NCBI GenBank assembly: GCA_945861885.1
Contig: CAMAVR010000017.1
Span: forward strand, 1 to 57,051
From: Nannocystis exedens
Lineage (GTDB): Bacteria; Myxococcota_A; Polyangia; Polyangiales; Polyangiaceae
Direction: 5' to 3'
DNA: 57,051 bases
Below, one piece after another: positions 42,626 to 51,736 of this stretch; the first letter of the stretch is position 1; each line of letters starts with the position of its first letter. The position numbers were made by a program, and so were the translations under genes. The notes below the pieces were generated by a model that was not told the origin of the DNA, ran no database searches, and worked only from the letters and a program-made list of their open reading frames with translations.

Positions 42626-44416
42626 ATGGCTCGTTCTCGTACTGGCTCGTTACTTACCCCACTTGCCGATGGCATGTGGCGCGGTCGCTTCTTCAAGAAA
42701 CTCCCGGACGGAACAATCTCTCGCCCCGTATATTCGCTCGGGACGACCGACAAGTCCCTAGCGCGACGCAAGTTGTTGCGACTCGCGGCGGCGATTGAAC
42801 GCGGAGAGACGCCGACCGACGCCGTTGAAACCGCTAACGTGTCCGATCGCGTTCGCGAATACGCCGGCGCGTGGCTCGCGAAACGTGAGAGCCAGGGCGT
42901 CGGGATGGTGCACAAAGAGCGCCGCACGCTGGAGATGGATGTGTTCAGCGCGATCGGACACTTACCGATGTGCGACGTTCGGCCATCGCATATTCGCGGG
43001 ATACTCGACGACGCTCTGACACGTGGGCTTAAACGTGCGTCGATTGCTCACGTGCATGGCGTCCTCAGACGCATATTTTCGACGGCGTTGTCCGAAGAAG
43101 TCGTCGAGACGAACCCGGTCATCGCGGTGCGCGTTCCAAAAATGCGCGAAGTTCGAAAAGAGCGAACGATTCTCTCAGATGGCGAGTTCGCTAAGTTCAT
43201 TGCGTGCCCCGAGGTCGACCTCGAGCTTCGCATGCTCGGCCTTGTGGCTCGCTGCGAGGGAGGGATGCGCACCGGCGACTTGCACAGGTGGGACTGGACG
43301 ATGATCGACTGCGTCCACTTTGCCGAGTGCTTTATCCCGCGGGCGAAGACAAAGACGCCGCAGCGGCTTGCGATTCCTGAAATGCTAGCGCCGTTTCTCC
43401 GTGCATGGTGGGAGCGCGCCGAAAAGCCAACGAGCGGCCCGGTGTTTCCGGTCAGAACCGGCAAACGGGCTGGCGAAACAAAGAAGCCGCTTAATAGCTA
43501 TGCGAAGCGCCTACGCCGGGATCTGTTTCGCGCTGGCGTTTATCGCCTCCCGCCTGTTGAGGTTCCGCTCAAGAAAGCCGGAATGCGCGCCGACCTCGGC
43601 AAGGCGCCTGTCGGCACTATGCCGGCGCCGAACCCGCACGACCCGCTCTATTTCGAAACGGCGTCGACGCTCCCTGTCGACTTCCACTCGTTCCGTCGCG
43701 CGTTCGCGTCGGCACTCGCCGAGTCGGGCGTCAACGTCCAACATGCGATGCATCTCACCGCGCACTCCGACCCACGCGTTCACTCGCGCTACGTGATGGG
43801 TACCGAAGCGATGCGTCAAATTCCAGCCGCAGCGGTTCCGCGACTCTCGGTCACGACACTCCCGGGCGCACCCAAATCGGTCGACACGGTCACCGTCGAA
43901 ACGCGCGAAGAGAGTTCAATTGCCACGGCCCGTGGCAATTGCTCAAATTCGGCCAACCAATTGGCTCTCGCGCGTTCACGAAACCGCGTAATTTCTCGAG
44001 TAAAAGTCGCTCCGGCTGTAGGACTCGAACCTACGACCCGGCGGTTAACAGGCGACTCGCAATTGCCTCAAATGGGGCATTTGATGCAGAATATGGCTCA
44101 ATTCACGGATGAGCTGAGTGAACATGATGCAACACGATTCACGGTGATTCAGGGTGATTTGCCACCAATTGCCACGAGCGAAATTTCAATTGCCACGACT
44201 CATCCGGTGATAAGCGAGGCGCCTGATCCGTCCGCTGCGACTGTCGCAACGCAGCGCGTTCCAACGACAGTCGACGACGCGTTGCGCCTCGCTATCAAGT
44301 TGGCGGTCGATGGTGGCGATTACGACGGCGCGTCGACCCTGATCGACGTCGCTAAGCGGATGGTACCGAAGAGGGCGACGGTCATTCCGATCGATACCGC
44401 GCGCGACCGAAAATAG
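42626..44416 (+). CDS. Tyrosine recombinase (integrase) containing attP in its C-terminal part
   Basis: A 596-residue site-specific recombinase. An N-terminal core-binding domain (about 70-165) precedes the catalytic domain, which has Arg215 in GMRTGD, a Lys near 241, HSFR (His354, Arg357), His380 in HLTAHSDPR and the nucleophile Tyr389 in HSRYVMG. An AGGAGG ribosome site fixes the start at 42626. More than 200 residues follow the Tyr, far beyond the normal end. Codons 462-476 are a translated tRNA fragment (AVGLEPTTRRLT). The frame stays open to a plausible helical end with DALRLAIKLAVDGGDYDGAS. Integration at the fragment would replace the last 120 or so codons, as in the Mx8 phage integrase. 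Confidence 0.9.
   Translation: MARSRTGSLLTPLADGMWRGRFFKKLPDGTISRPVYSLGTTDKSLARRKLLRLAAAIERGETPTDAVETANVSDRVREYAGAWLAKRESQGVGMVHKERRTLEMDVFSAIGHLPMCDVRPSHIRGILDDALTRGLKRASIAHVHGVLRRIFSTALSEEVVETNPVIAVRVPKMREVRKERTILSDGEFAKFIACPEVDLELRMLGLVARCEGGMRTGDLHRWDWTMIDCVHFAECFIPRAKTKTPQRLAIPEMLAPFLRAWWERAEKPTSGPVFPVRTGKRAGETKKPLNSYAKRLRRDLFRAGVYRLPPVEVPLKKAGMRADLGKAPVGTMPAPNPHDPLYFETASTLPVDFHSFRRAFASALAESGVNVQHAMHLTAHSDPRVHSRYVMGTEAMRQIPAAAVPRLSVTTLPGAPKSVDTVTVETREESSIATARGNCSNSANQLALARSRNRVISRVKVAPAVGLEPTTRRLTGDSQLPQMGHLMQNMAQFTDELSEHDATRFTVIQGDLPPIATSEISIATTHPVISEAPDPSAATVATQRVPTTVDDALRLAIKLAVDGGDYDGASTLIDVAKRMVPKRATVIPIDTARDRK
43917..43941. repeat. Perfect inverted repeat, probable attP arm-type site pair
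   Basis: CAATTGCCACGG and its exact complement in opposite orientation, separated by one base, about 70 bases to the left of the tRNA fragment. The same CAATTGCCACG word recurs to the right of the fragment. Confidence 0.7.
44009..44051 (-). other. attP: attP core: 3' half of a tRNA-Asn gene
   Basis: On the minus strand the sequence runs from an Asn anticodon loop (CTGTTAA, anticodon GTT) through the 3' anticodon stem, a five-base variable loop and a complete T arm (GTAGG, TTCGAGT, CCTAC). It ends with an acceptor strand AGCCGGA, discriminator G (correct for Asn) and one C. The DNA on the 5' side does not continue as a tRNA, so this is only a fragment. This is the classic identity segment of elements that integrate into tRNA genes. 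It lies inside the integrase reading frame. Confidence 0.85.
44137..44159 (+). repeat. Tandem ten-base repeats near attP
   Basis: ATTCACGGTG followed directly by ATTCAGGGTG. A related ATTCACGGAT lies at 44101. The one-helical-turn spacing suggests binding sites for a small protein such as the excisionase. Inferred. Confidence 0.4.
44166..44198 (+). repeat. Direct repeats of CAATTGCCACGA, probable attP arm-type sites
   Basis: Two exact copies at 44166-44177 and 44187-44198, 21 bases apart, which is two helical turns. A shorter copy, CAATTGCC, lies at 44060-44067 next to the core. Together with the inverted pair to the left they frame the tRNA fragment as arm-type integrase sites do. Confidence 0.65.
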
Positions 44417-44469
44417 CCGGGCTGCTATAAATGTCGAAATAGCGAACGCAATCCGTTAGGCCGATAGGG

Positions 44470-45804
44470 ATGAAACTATCTCTTTCAAGGGCGTTGGTCG
44501 CCGTCTCGCGATGGCTGTACGCACTGCCGTTTCTTCTCGCATTCGCCTGCGCGACGCCGCACGAGCCCGCTGCATCCCCCGTCGAAGCGATTCATCACCG
44601 CCCAGTAAATGGCGTGGAGGAGGTTGTCGGCCAGTGGCAAGGAGTCGCCGAGCTTACCCCGAACATTCGTCTTCGTGTCATCCTCGAAATTTCAGCGACG
44701 TCGGCAGGGCAGCTGACCGGCGCACTCTATAGCATCGACCAGACGGTAACCACGCAGAAGACGGTGGACCAATCGTCCGATGGCAAAGAGCTGGCGGAGA
44801 TCTCGTTGAACGGCGCTGAACTGCACGCAAGGAGCGTGGACGGTAAATGGGCTTACGAGGGGCGACAACATGGAGAACGAATCGACGGTGTTTTGAGCGT
44901 TAACAGTAACTTTGGTGATTATGATTCGGAAGGCGAAACCGTTGAACGAAAAGCGCAGCTGAATTTCGTTCGAGCGACGGTTGCGACGATGTGGCCGCTC
45001 GAGCCAACGCCCCCGAAGGTGTCGTTCGTCAGGGTCGAGCAGACCGCGCGATACGGTGACGTCAATCTCGAGGTGCTCGATTGGGATGGCGGCGGTCGCC
45101 CGCTTGTTCTCTTGGCGGGAGGCGGCGCCAACGCTCGCGCGTACTACCGATTCGGTCCGAACTTGGCCGCGTTGGGCTACCACGTTTACGCGATTTCGCG
45201 CCGAGGCTGGGGCAACTCGAGCGCTCCCGACCCGGACGACGGCGCGAGGTACGATCCCGATCAACTCGGTCAGGATGTTCTCACCGCTATCGAGAAACTA
45301 AAACTTACGCAGCCGCCGATACTCGTCGGGCACTCACGCGGAGGTGTCGAGCTGAGCTGGATTGGGACCCGACATCCGAGCGCCGTGGCAGCGCTCATCT
45401 ACCTTGACGCCCTCTTTTTCTGGTCGTTCGATGATGGCCAGCCTCCCAAAGAAAAGGAATGGCCACCGTTTCTGGCCGGTGGCACGAAAGCCCAACGGAT
45501 AAAACGGGCGGCCCTTACGCATCGAATGAAGTTCACGGGCATTCAGCCGCCGATTCTCGCCATCTTCGGTTTTCTGAATTTGTCGCGCGCCGCATTCAGT
45601 CTCACAAGAGACAAAGATTTCGCCCAGGACGTGGCGGAGGACAACGAATTTGTTACGGAACGGGAAGCTCGATTTAGAAATGCGTACCCACAGGCAGAGG
45701 TGATCCGCCTGGAAGATTCGACGCACAATTTATTTATGTCGAACGAAGCCGAGGTCCTTCGGTTGGTAAACGATTTTATTCAACGGCTTCCACGGTCGAA
45801 ATAA
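44470..45804 (+). CDS. Secreted alpha/beta hydrolase with N-terminal accessory domain
   Basis: A 444-residue protein. A lipoprotein-like signal (LLAFACAT) leads to a beta-rich domain of about 130 residues (VVGQWQGVAELTPNIRLRVI and following) and then an alpha/beta hydrolase fold. The nucleophile Ser289 is in GHSRGG, with the oxyanion region VLLAGGGANARAY and a C-terminal His in EDSTHNLF. Substrate unknown. The gene at 51737-52966 has the same two-domain plan, and both share the NFVRA linker. It ends four bases before a converging gene. Confidence 0.8.
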   Translation: MKLSLSRALVAVSRWLYALPFLLAFACATPHEPAASPVEAIHHRPVNGVEEVVGQWQGVAELTPNIRLRVILEISATSAGQLTGALYSIDQTVTTQKTVDQSSDGKELAEISLNGAELHARSVDGKWAYEGRQHGERIDGVLSVNSNFGDYDSEGETVERKAQLNFVRATVATMWPLEPTPPKVSFVRVEQTARYGDVNLEVLDWDGGGRPLVLLAGGGANARAYYRFGPNLAALGYHVYAISRRGWGNSSAPDPDDGARYDPDQLGQDVLTAIEKLKLTQPPILVGHSRGGVELSWIGTRHPSAVAALIYLDALFFWSFDDGQPPKEKEWPPFLAGGTKAQRIKRAALTHRMKFTGIQPPILAIFGFLNLSRAAFSLTRDKDFAQDVAEDNEFVTEREARFRNAYPQAEVIRLEDSTHNLFMSNEAEVLRLVNDFIQRLPRSK

Positions 45805-45808
45805 TTCG

Positions 45809-46270
45809 TCACTTCGTCGGCGGGATCGGCATTCGGGCATATTGCAAGACGAGATGATCGCCTTGTGTAAGTACGAGCGTGCCTGAGGGCGCGTCAACTT
45901 GCACCGTCAGATGATGCAATCTGGGCGCGACGAACGAACCGTCGGCCGTTTGGAACATGTGGACCACACCCTGTCCAATCGATTTGATGTTCATGTGACC
46001 GCGCTCTTCGCTGATTTTCAGATCTCGGATCGAGTCAAGGAACGCCTTCGGCAGCTTCGACGCCGATCCCTTTTCGCACTCGGATGTGAGCCCATAGTCG
46101 CCTGCCACGGATCGAACGCGCGCGACATCGGTCGGGACGATGCGCGTCTCAATCGGGGGTGCGATCGGAACGCCGGTGAGGGCCATCTGCAGCACGGTGT
46201 CGGCAAGCTCGGGCGCCGAGAACAGTTCGCTATTGCTCAGCGCCACGACAATATGTCCGGCGCGATCCAT
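45809..46270 (-). pseudogene. C-terminal remnant of a serine beta-lactamase-family protein
   Basis: About 153 residues. The start (DRAGHIVVALSNSELFSAPELADTVL) matches the end of the penicillin-binding fold of beta-lactamase-related proteins, and the rest corresponds to the small beta-rich domain that follows it. The catalytic Ser-x-x-Lys and Tyr motifs are missing. It directly follows the S41 peptidase gene on the same strand, as if a deletion or insertion had removed the first two thirds. It may still be translated from an internal ATG. Confidence 0.6.
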
Positions 46271-46283
46271 GAACTCGACGTCT

Positions 46284-47714
46284 TCATTCGTGAGCTCCCT
46301 TAACGGCAGCGGCGGCGAGCTTCAGCGCTTCATCAAGCGCATCGGCGGCAGCGACCTTTACATTCGGCACCACGCCGGCACCCTCCCAGTTGCTTTTCGA
46401 AATCGGATTGATCGCGCGCGCAAACGGCACCCATATGCTGAAGTGACCGTCGATGATCCGGAGGTCAGTCGGATGTGCGCCCCCCGCAGTCGTCTCGCCG
46501 ACAATGAGAGCGCGCTTGGCCTGTTGCAGGTTGTATGCGAGCGCTTCGGCGCATGAAAACGTCCGGCTCGAAGTCAGAACGTAGACCGGCTTATCGCCTT
46601 CGAATCGTTTTCCCTCGACGTGCTCTGTCGTCCAATACTGTTCGGTTTTCCCGGTGCTCCGGGTCCATAGATCGACCAAGTGCGTCGGCTTTGAAAAGAG
46701 ATACGACGCCAGAAACGTCTCCATGGCCGGCGCGCCGCCGCCGTTTTCGCGCAGGTCAATGATAAGCGCGTCGCTGCCGGCAAGCGCATTCATGGCGGCA
46801 CTGGCCACAGGTCCGCAAATATCGACCCGCGCGAACTGATCGAACTTGAGATAGCCGATGTTCCCCGCCAGATGCTCAACCGGCTTAAAACCGCAATTGA
46901 CCGACTTCAATTCTTCACGAAGCTTTTCAAGCTCGCTCGCCGTCGGCGTCGCATGCACCGTCGGCGATTCGCGCGAAGTGTCAGGCGAGTAATTGACGAC
47001 GAGGTGCTTGTCGTCGCTCACGGCTTGAAGCTGAGTTGTCAGAGCCTCGGCAAATGCGGGGCCGCTCGTGAGTGAATCGTAATCGCCGCCCTCCGCATTT
47101 CGGCGCAGCATCTCGGCCATCTTTAGCGCGACGTCGGGGAATACGTACTCCGCGTCGAGAGCGCCAATCACGCCGGCAATGAGGCTTGCGCGCGATGCGG
47201 GATCGAGAGTGAACGCGCTGAGCTTCGTGTCTTTCGGAACGCCACGCAGAGTCAGTTTTTCGATTGGGAACGGCGGCTTGTCCGCAACCTTGAGGTAGGC
47301 GAGCAGGGCGTACTTCTCAGCGTACGGACCGGTACGGTCAGAAAGGAGAAATTCGATGTCGAACGGGTCGCATTTTCCTAGCTGAAGAAGATCGAATCCA
47401 CCGTTTGTCTTGCGAGCTTTCTGCGCGTCTTCGAGGGAACTACCAGGCTGCAACTTCGAATATGCGACTGCGATCTGCGCGGGATCGTCGCCATTAAAAT
47501 CGGCGAGCCAACGCCGAAGAGCATTTCCGGCCGGCGTATCTGGAAGCACCACGCCGTTGCAAGGGCGACCTTCCGAAGAGGCTGCCGGCCTTTTCGCTGG
47601 TGCGAGTTCCGGCTGCGTACAAGAAACAAAAAACGTCGCCGCCATCCCGATCGCGCACAACGTGTGATGTGGACTTCGCAAATGGGAACGAACAGCCAGC
47701 CTTTGAGTCATCAT
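46284..47714 (-). CDS. S41-family peptidase, lipoprotein
   Basis: A 476-residue protein with a lipoprotein signal (ATFFVSC). The S41 domain contains GNIGYLKFDQF, the strand DALIIDLRENGGG and the nucleophile Ser387 in SRTFSCAEALAY. No PDZ domain is seen, which resembles the retinol-binding-protein-like branch of the family. Its ATG overlaps the stop of the preceding beta-lactamase-family gene (ATGA). A paralogue lies at 53508-54893. Expected to act outside the cytoplasm on unknown peptides. Confidence 0.85.
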   Translation of the reverse strand: MMTQRLAVRSHLRSPHHTLCAIGMAATFFVSCTQPELAPAKRPAASSEGRPCNGVVLPDTPAGNALRRWLADFNGDDPAQIAVAYSKLQPGSSLEDAQKARKTNGGFDLLQLGKCDPFDIEFLLSDRTGPYAEKYALLAYLKVADKPPFPIEKLTLRGVPKDTKLSAFTLDPASRASLIAGVIGALDAEYVFPDVALKMAEMLRRNAEGGDYDSLTSGPAFAEALTTQLQAVSDDKHLVVNYSPDTSRESPTVHATPTASELEKLREELKSVNCGFKPVEHLAGNIGYLKFDQFARVDICGPVASAAMNALAGSDALIIDLRENGGGAPAMETFLASYLFSKPTHLVDLWTRSTGKTEQYWTTEHVEGKRFEGDKPVYVLTSSRTFSCAEALAYNLQQAKRALIVGETTAGGAHPTDLRIIDGHFSIWVPFARAINPISKSNWEGAGVVPNVKVAAADALDEALKLAAAAVKGAHE

Positions 47715-49627
47715 CGCGCCTCCGGCGCTACGCCGAGTTTCTTCATCACTTGAAGCGTGATCTCGCGAAGCGCCTTAGCATCGTCGTGCGATATAACTTT
47801 GTCGCGGGCCTCGGCAGCGAGCGTCGCATAACAGGCTTCGATTGTGCCTTGTTTGTCACCAGCGCGATCATAGGCGTTGCCGAGATTGAAGTACGCCCCC
47901 ATCGAGTCGGGGTAGAGCGCGACGATGAGCTTCAAAAGCGTGATCGCCGTCGCCGTGTCGCCGCGACCAAAGAGCGCCGCCATCGCGAGTTCGCTGAAGT
48001 GCTTCTCGGTGAACGCGAGGTTGTGCGGTTCGCGAGCTATTGCTTCGCGGTAGCGGGTAAGGGCGTCATCGAAGTGGCCCGCCGCGAGAGCGTCCAGAAT
48101 GACGGTGGCCGAATCGGCAACACGCTTCGCGGTCATCGGAGAACTTGGCGCTGCGCCCGACTGCACGATTTCGAGCTGCCATGTGCCGTCGGCCGCTTTT
48201 ACAAATACGAATCGCGCCGAATCATCGCGGCTCACGAATGTCGAATCGGCAATCGGCACGAGAGCGGTCGGCGTGAAAAACGGTCGGCGAAGTTCAAGAT
48301 GGTCGCGGTCGAGCGCGACGCGAAGGATCGTGTCGGCGTCAACTTCGTAGCTGCCGGCGAGTTCGCGAAGATGCGCTTGCGATACGGTCGTCGACGCTAC
48401 CGCGCGCGGGAACCCGGGCCATTCGTATTCGGCCGCAACCGCGGGTAGCACTTCGCCCATCAGGGCCTGTCCCTGATCCGAATTTGTCATCATCGCGATT
48501 CCATCGCCGGTTTGCGCGTTCATAAGCAACTCGGCCTGAAACCCTTCGTCGACGCCACCATGACCGAAGTAGGTCACGCCATCGTGGCGCGTCAGAAAGA
48601 AGCCGATGCCGATGTCGCTGTCGGTGTTTCTTGTGCTTGCCACTTTCGTCAGCATCGCGCGCGCGGTCGCTTGTGAGATGACATGCGACGGTCGACCGGA
48701 ATACGCACGCGCAATCTCGATAGCGAAGCGGGCCAGATCGCTCGGCGTTGTCCAGAGACCGGCTGCCGCCATCTCGGGATAAACGTTGCGCTGTCCCGCA
48801 ATCGCGGCGCCCGCCGCGTTGTATCCGACAGCGGCTTCAACGATGCGATATTCAGGGAGAGGCTGCTCGTACGTGCTGTGCTTCATCGCAAGTGGCACGA
48901 ATACCGTGTCCGCGAGCAGGCGCTCAAACGGCTCGTGCGCAACATCGATGAGCACCTGCTGCACAATTGTTGTGCCACCGCCGGAGTAACGAAATTGCTT
49001 ACCTGGCGCGATGTCGACGCGCACCGGAGGGGAATTGGCCGGCGAAAGCCCGTCGAGAAGCTGAATGAGCGTCGGGAGGGGAGTCCCTGCAACATAGCCG
49101 TCGAAGCCGTGAACCGTCGTCCCACCGGTGTGCGAAAGAAGCATTCGCAGCGTGACCGGCGTCGCGCGAGTGAGATCGTTGTCGGGAAGATGCCAGCTCG
49201 TGAGCACGCTGTTGATGTTTAAGTCGAGCGGTAGCTTGCCGTCTTGAACCAGCTTCATTGCCGCTGTAGCGGTGACCGGCTTGCTGATCGAGCCCGCCTG
49301 AAAAAGCGTCGTCTCCGTGGCAACGCGTCCGTCGTCGACGTCGGCAACCCCATACGCTCTCGCCCACGCGATTTGGAAATTGCGAATGACGGCCATACTG
49401 AAACCCCGAACGTGTCGCGCCTTCATTCGTTCCGTGAGCGAATGCCCCTGTTCGCCGGCGATCCGCGTGCCGGTGAATAGACCATGCTCGATGTGGTCAA
49501 TGTGCCGCGCCGTGTCAGTGTCAACGGTTGGGCTGGGGGCTGGCAACGACGTAGCGCTAGGATGCAATGTCGGTGCGCAGGATACGACAAGCGCGAGACA
49601 TAATAGGCGACACAAGCGGGCTTTCAT
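47711..49627 (-). CDS. Beta-lactamase-family serine hydrolase with C-terminal TPR
   Basis: A 638-residue lipoprotein (ALVVSC). The catalytic motifs are SISK (Ser113, Lys116), YSG at 214 and HGG in YFGHGGVDEG. They place it with class C beta-lactamases and D-aminopeptidases rather than classical resistance enzymes. After the catalytic and beta-rich domains come two or three tetratricopeptide repeats (ALTRYREAIAREPHN, MGAYFNLGNAYDRAG). It heads an operon with the S41 peptidase and the remnant. Substrate unknown. Confidence 0.85.
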   Translation of the reverse strand: MKARLCRLLCLALVVSCAPTLHPSATSLPAPSPTVDTDTARHIDHIEHGLFTGTRIAGEQGHSLTERMKARHVRGFSMAVIRNFQIAWARAYGVADVDDGRVATETTLFQAGSISKPVTATAAMKLVQDGKLPLDLNINSVLTSWHLPDNDLTRATPVTLRMLLSHTGGTTVHGFDGYVAGTPLPTLIQLLDGLSPANSPPVRVDIAPGKQFRYSGGGTTIVQQVLIDVAHEPFERLLADTVFVPLAMKHSTYEQPLPEYRIVEAAVGYNAAGAAIAGQRNVYPEMAAAGLWTTPSDLARFAIEIARAYSGRPSHVISQATARAMLTKVASTRNTDSDIGIGFFLTRHDGVTYFGHGGVDEGFQAELLMNAQTGDGIAMMTNSDQGQALMGEVLPAVAAEYEWPGFPRAVASTTVSQAHLRELAGSYEVDADTILRVALDRDHLELRRPFFTPTALVPIADSTFVSRDDSARFVFVKAADGTWQLEIVQSGAAPSSPMTAKRVADSATVILDALAAGHFDDALTRYREAIAREPHNLAFTEKHFSELAMAALFGRGDTATAITLLKLIVALYPDSMGAYFNLGNAYDRAGDKQGTIEACYATLAAEARDKVISHDDAKALREITLQVMKKLGVAPEAR

Positions 49628-49704
49628 TCGCCAAAGCTAGCCGCCATTTGCGAACGCTGCACGCTTAATGCCGTGAGTCGGGCGCCGAGCTATACCTGTC
49701 GCCA

Positions 49705-51735
49705 ATGAAGATCCATTTCGCAGGTTCGCTCATTCTTGCAGTCGGTTGTGGCGGCCCGTCGTCAATCGCGGGGCACGCTCCCGTGTCCGCCGGAGGCGAT
49801 AGTTCGACCTCTCGTCGCGCCGTAGCTGCAGCAACTGTCGCCGCAGCCGAAAGGGTGGAATCGACGCCCAGTGGCACCACGTTCACGGCCCCGGCAACGT
49901 GGACGACGGAGCGCAAAGACTCTGCTCTTATTCTAGAGGATCCCGAAAAGGACTTCACCGTAGCAGTCGTCGATGTGCCGAACGCGACGAACGCTGAAGA
50001 TGCGGTGAAGCAAGCGTGGCCGCTCTTGGTTCCCGGGTTTTCAACGCCGCTACGCCTTTCGATCAACCTGCCGAATCGCAATGGGTGGCAGGCAACGAGC
50101 GTGTACCAGTACCAAACGTCGCCGCTCGAGAAAAAGGAGCTCTCGGCGACCGTATACCGACGCGGCAATGCCTGGTGCGTCGTTTTGCAGACCGGGAGTG
50201 AAGCCGCTTCAGGGCGCCGCGGCGGCGAGATCGGGTTGATACTCGGGAGTCTAAAACCGGCCGGCTACATCCCCGAGACCTTCGCCGGCAAACGAGCTCA
50301 TCGCCTCGATGCGGCGCGCATTAAAGTGCTTACCGACTTTGTCCGGGACGGGCAGAAGCAATTGAACGTTCCTGGTGTCGCCATCAGCCTGATTGACGAC
50401 GGCAAGGTCGTGTTTGCGGGCGGCTTTGGTGTGCGTGAGTTAGGCAAGCCGGAGCCGGTCGATGCGAAAACGCTTTTCATGATCGCGTCGAACACGAAAG
50501 CGCTAACGACATTGCTTCTTGCAAGAGAGGTCGATCTCGGCAAGTTCACCTGGGACACGCCGGTGACGCAAGTCTATCCCGCGTTCAAGCTGGGCGACCC
50601 GGAGGCGACAAGGCGGATTGTGATGAAGCAGCTTGTTTGCGCATGCACCGGCATTCCGCGCAAAGATTTCGAGCTCCTCTTCGAATATGAAAAATTTACC
50701 CCGGAAGGCGTCATAGGTCTGCTCGGAACGAGCAAACCGACTTCGAAATTCGGCGAAGTTTTTCAATACAGCAACGTCATGGCCGCTGCCGCCGGGTACA
50801 TCGGCGGGCATGCCATGTACCCCGGCAAAGAACTCGGGGCCGCTTACGACGAAGCAATGCAGAACGAAGTTTTCACGCCGCTAGGCATGAACGCGACGAC
50901 TTTCGATTCCAAGCGCGCGTTAAGCGAGGACCATGCGTCGCCGCACAGTGAAGCGGTCGACGGTAATCTCGTCGTCGCATCGATGATGGTGAATAACGAA
51001 GCGCCATTTGATAGGCCCGCCGGTGGCGCATGGTCGAATGTGAACGACGTCGCGCGATATGTGCTGATGGAGCTCTCAAAGGGGAAATTGCCAGACGGAA
51101 AGCGTTACGTCTCAGAAGCGGCGCTGCTTCAGCGGCGCGTTCCGCAAGTGGCCAACGGGGACAACGCGTCCTACGGCATGGGCCTTGAGATCGAGCGTAA
51201 GCACGGAGTTGACGTCGTTCATCATGGCGGATCGTGGGTGGGCTACAAGAGCGACATGATGTGGCTCCCGAGCGCGGGCGTGGGAGCGGTCATCATGGCG
51301 AACTCCGACCGCGGGGGGCTGCTTCTTCAGCCTTTCATGCAACGGCTTCTGGAGGTGCTGTATGAGGGCGAGCCCCAGGCCGAGCGCGATGTGGCGCAGT
51401 GGCGCGAGGTTGTAGATGCGGCGCACAAGAGCCTCCGCGCGGAGCTTGTTATCCCTGCGGATGGGAGCGCCGTCGCGGGCTTGGCCGCGCATTACTGGAA
51501 TGCAAGTTTGGGCAGTCTCGATGTAACGAAAGTCGGCAGCGAGACGCTGTTTGATTGTGGTGAATGGAAGAGCCGCGTGGCGTCACGCAAGAACAATGAC
51601 GGTACGACATCCTTCGTCCTGATCGAACCAGGGCTGCTCGGTCTCCCTTTTCTTGTGGCCGAGCGTGACGGAAAGAAAGCGCTCGTGCTCGATGATGGGC
51701 AGCACGAATATGTGTTTTTGGAAACGGGGAAGTAA
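49705..51735 (+). CDS. Beta-lactamase-family serine hydrolase with N-terminal domain
   Basis: A 676-residue lipoprotein (MKIHFAGSLILAVGCGG). An extra domain of about 180 residues precedes the catalytic domain, which has SNTK (Ser262, Lys265), a YSN near residue 354 and the HHGGSWVGYKSD motif. A further beta-rich domain ends the protein. It is transcribed divergently from the TPR-containing relative with a 77-base control region between them. The following hydrolase starts two bases after its stop. Confidence 0.85.
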   Translation: MKIHFAGSLILAVGCGGPSSIAGHAPVSAGGDSSTSRRAVAAATVAAAERVESTPSGTTFTAPATWTTERKDSALILEDPEKDFTVAVVDVPNATNAEDAVKQAWPLLVPGFSTPLRLSINLPNRNGWQATSVYQYQTSPLEKKELSATVYRRGNAWCVVLQTGSEAASGRRGGEIGLILGSLKPAGYIPETFAGKRAHRLDAARIKVLTDFVRDGQKQLNVPGVAISLIDDGKVVFAGGFGVRELGKPEPVDAKTLFMIASNTKALTTLLLAREVDLGKFTWDTPVTQVYPAFKLGDPEATRRIVMKQLVCACTGIPRKDFELLFEYEKFTPEGVIGLLGTSKPTSKFGEVFQYSNVMAAAAGYIGGHAMYPGKELGAAYDEAMQNEVFTPLGMNATTFDSKRALSEDHASPHSEAVDGNLVVASMMVNNEAPFDRPAGGAWSNVNDVARYVLMELSKGKLPDGKRYVSEAALLQRRVPQVANGDNASYGMGLEIERKHGVDVVHHGGSWVGYKSDMMWLPSAGVGAVIMANSDRGGLLLQPFMQRLLEVLYEGEPQAERDVAQWREVVDAAHKSLRAELVIPADGSAVAGLAAHYWNASLGSLDVTKVGSETLFDCGEWKSRVASRKNNDGTTSFVLIEPGLLGLPFLVAERDGKKALVLDDGQHEYVFLETGK

Positions 51736-51736
51736 G

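Noticed and set aside
44009..44051. A complete functional tRNA-Asn gene
   Set aside because: The D arm, 5' acceptor strand and 5' anticodon stem are absent; only the 3' half is present.
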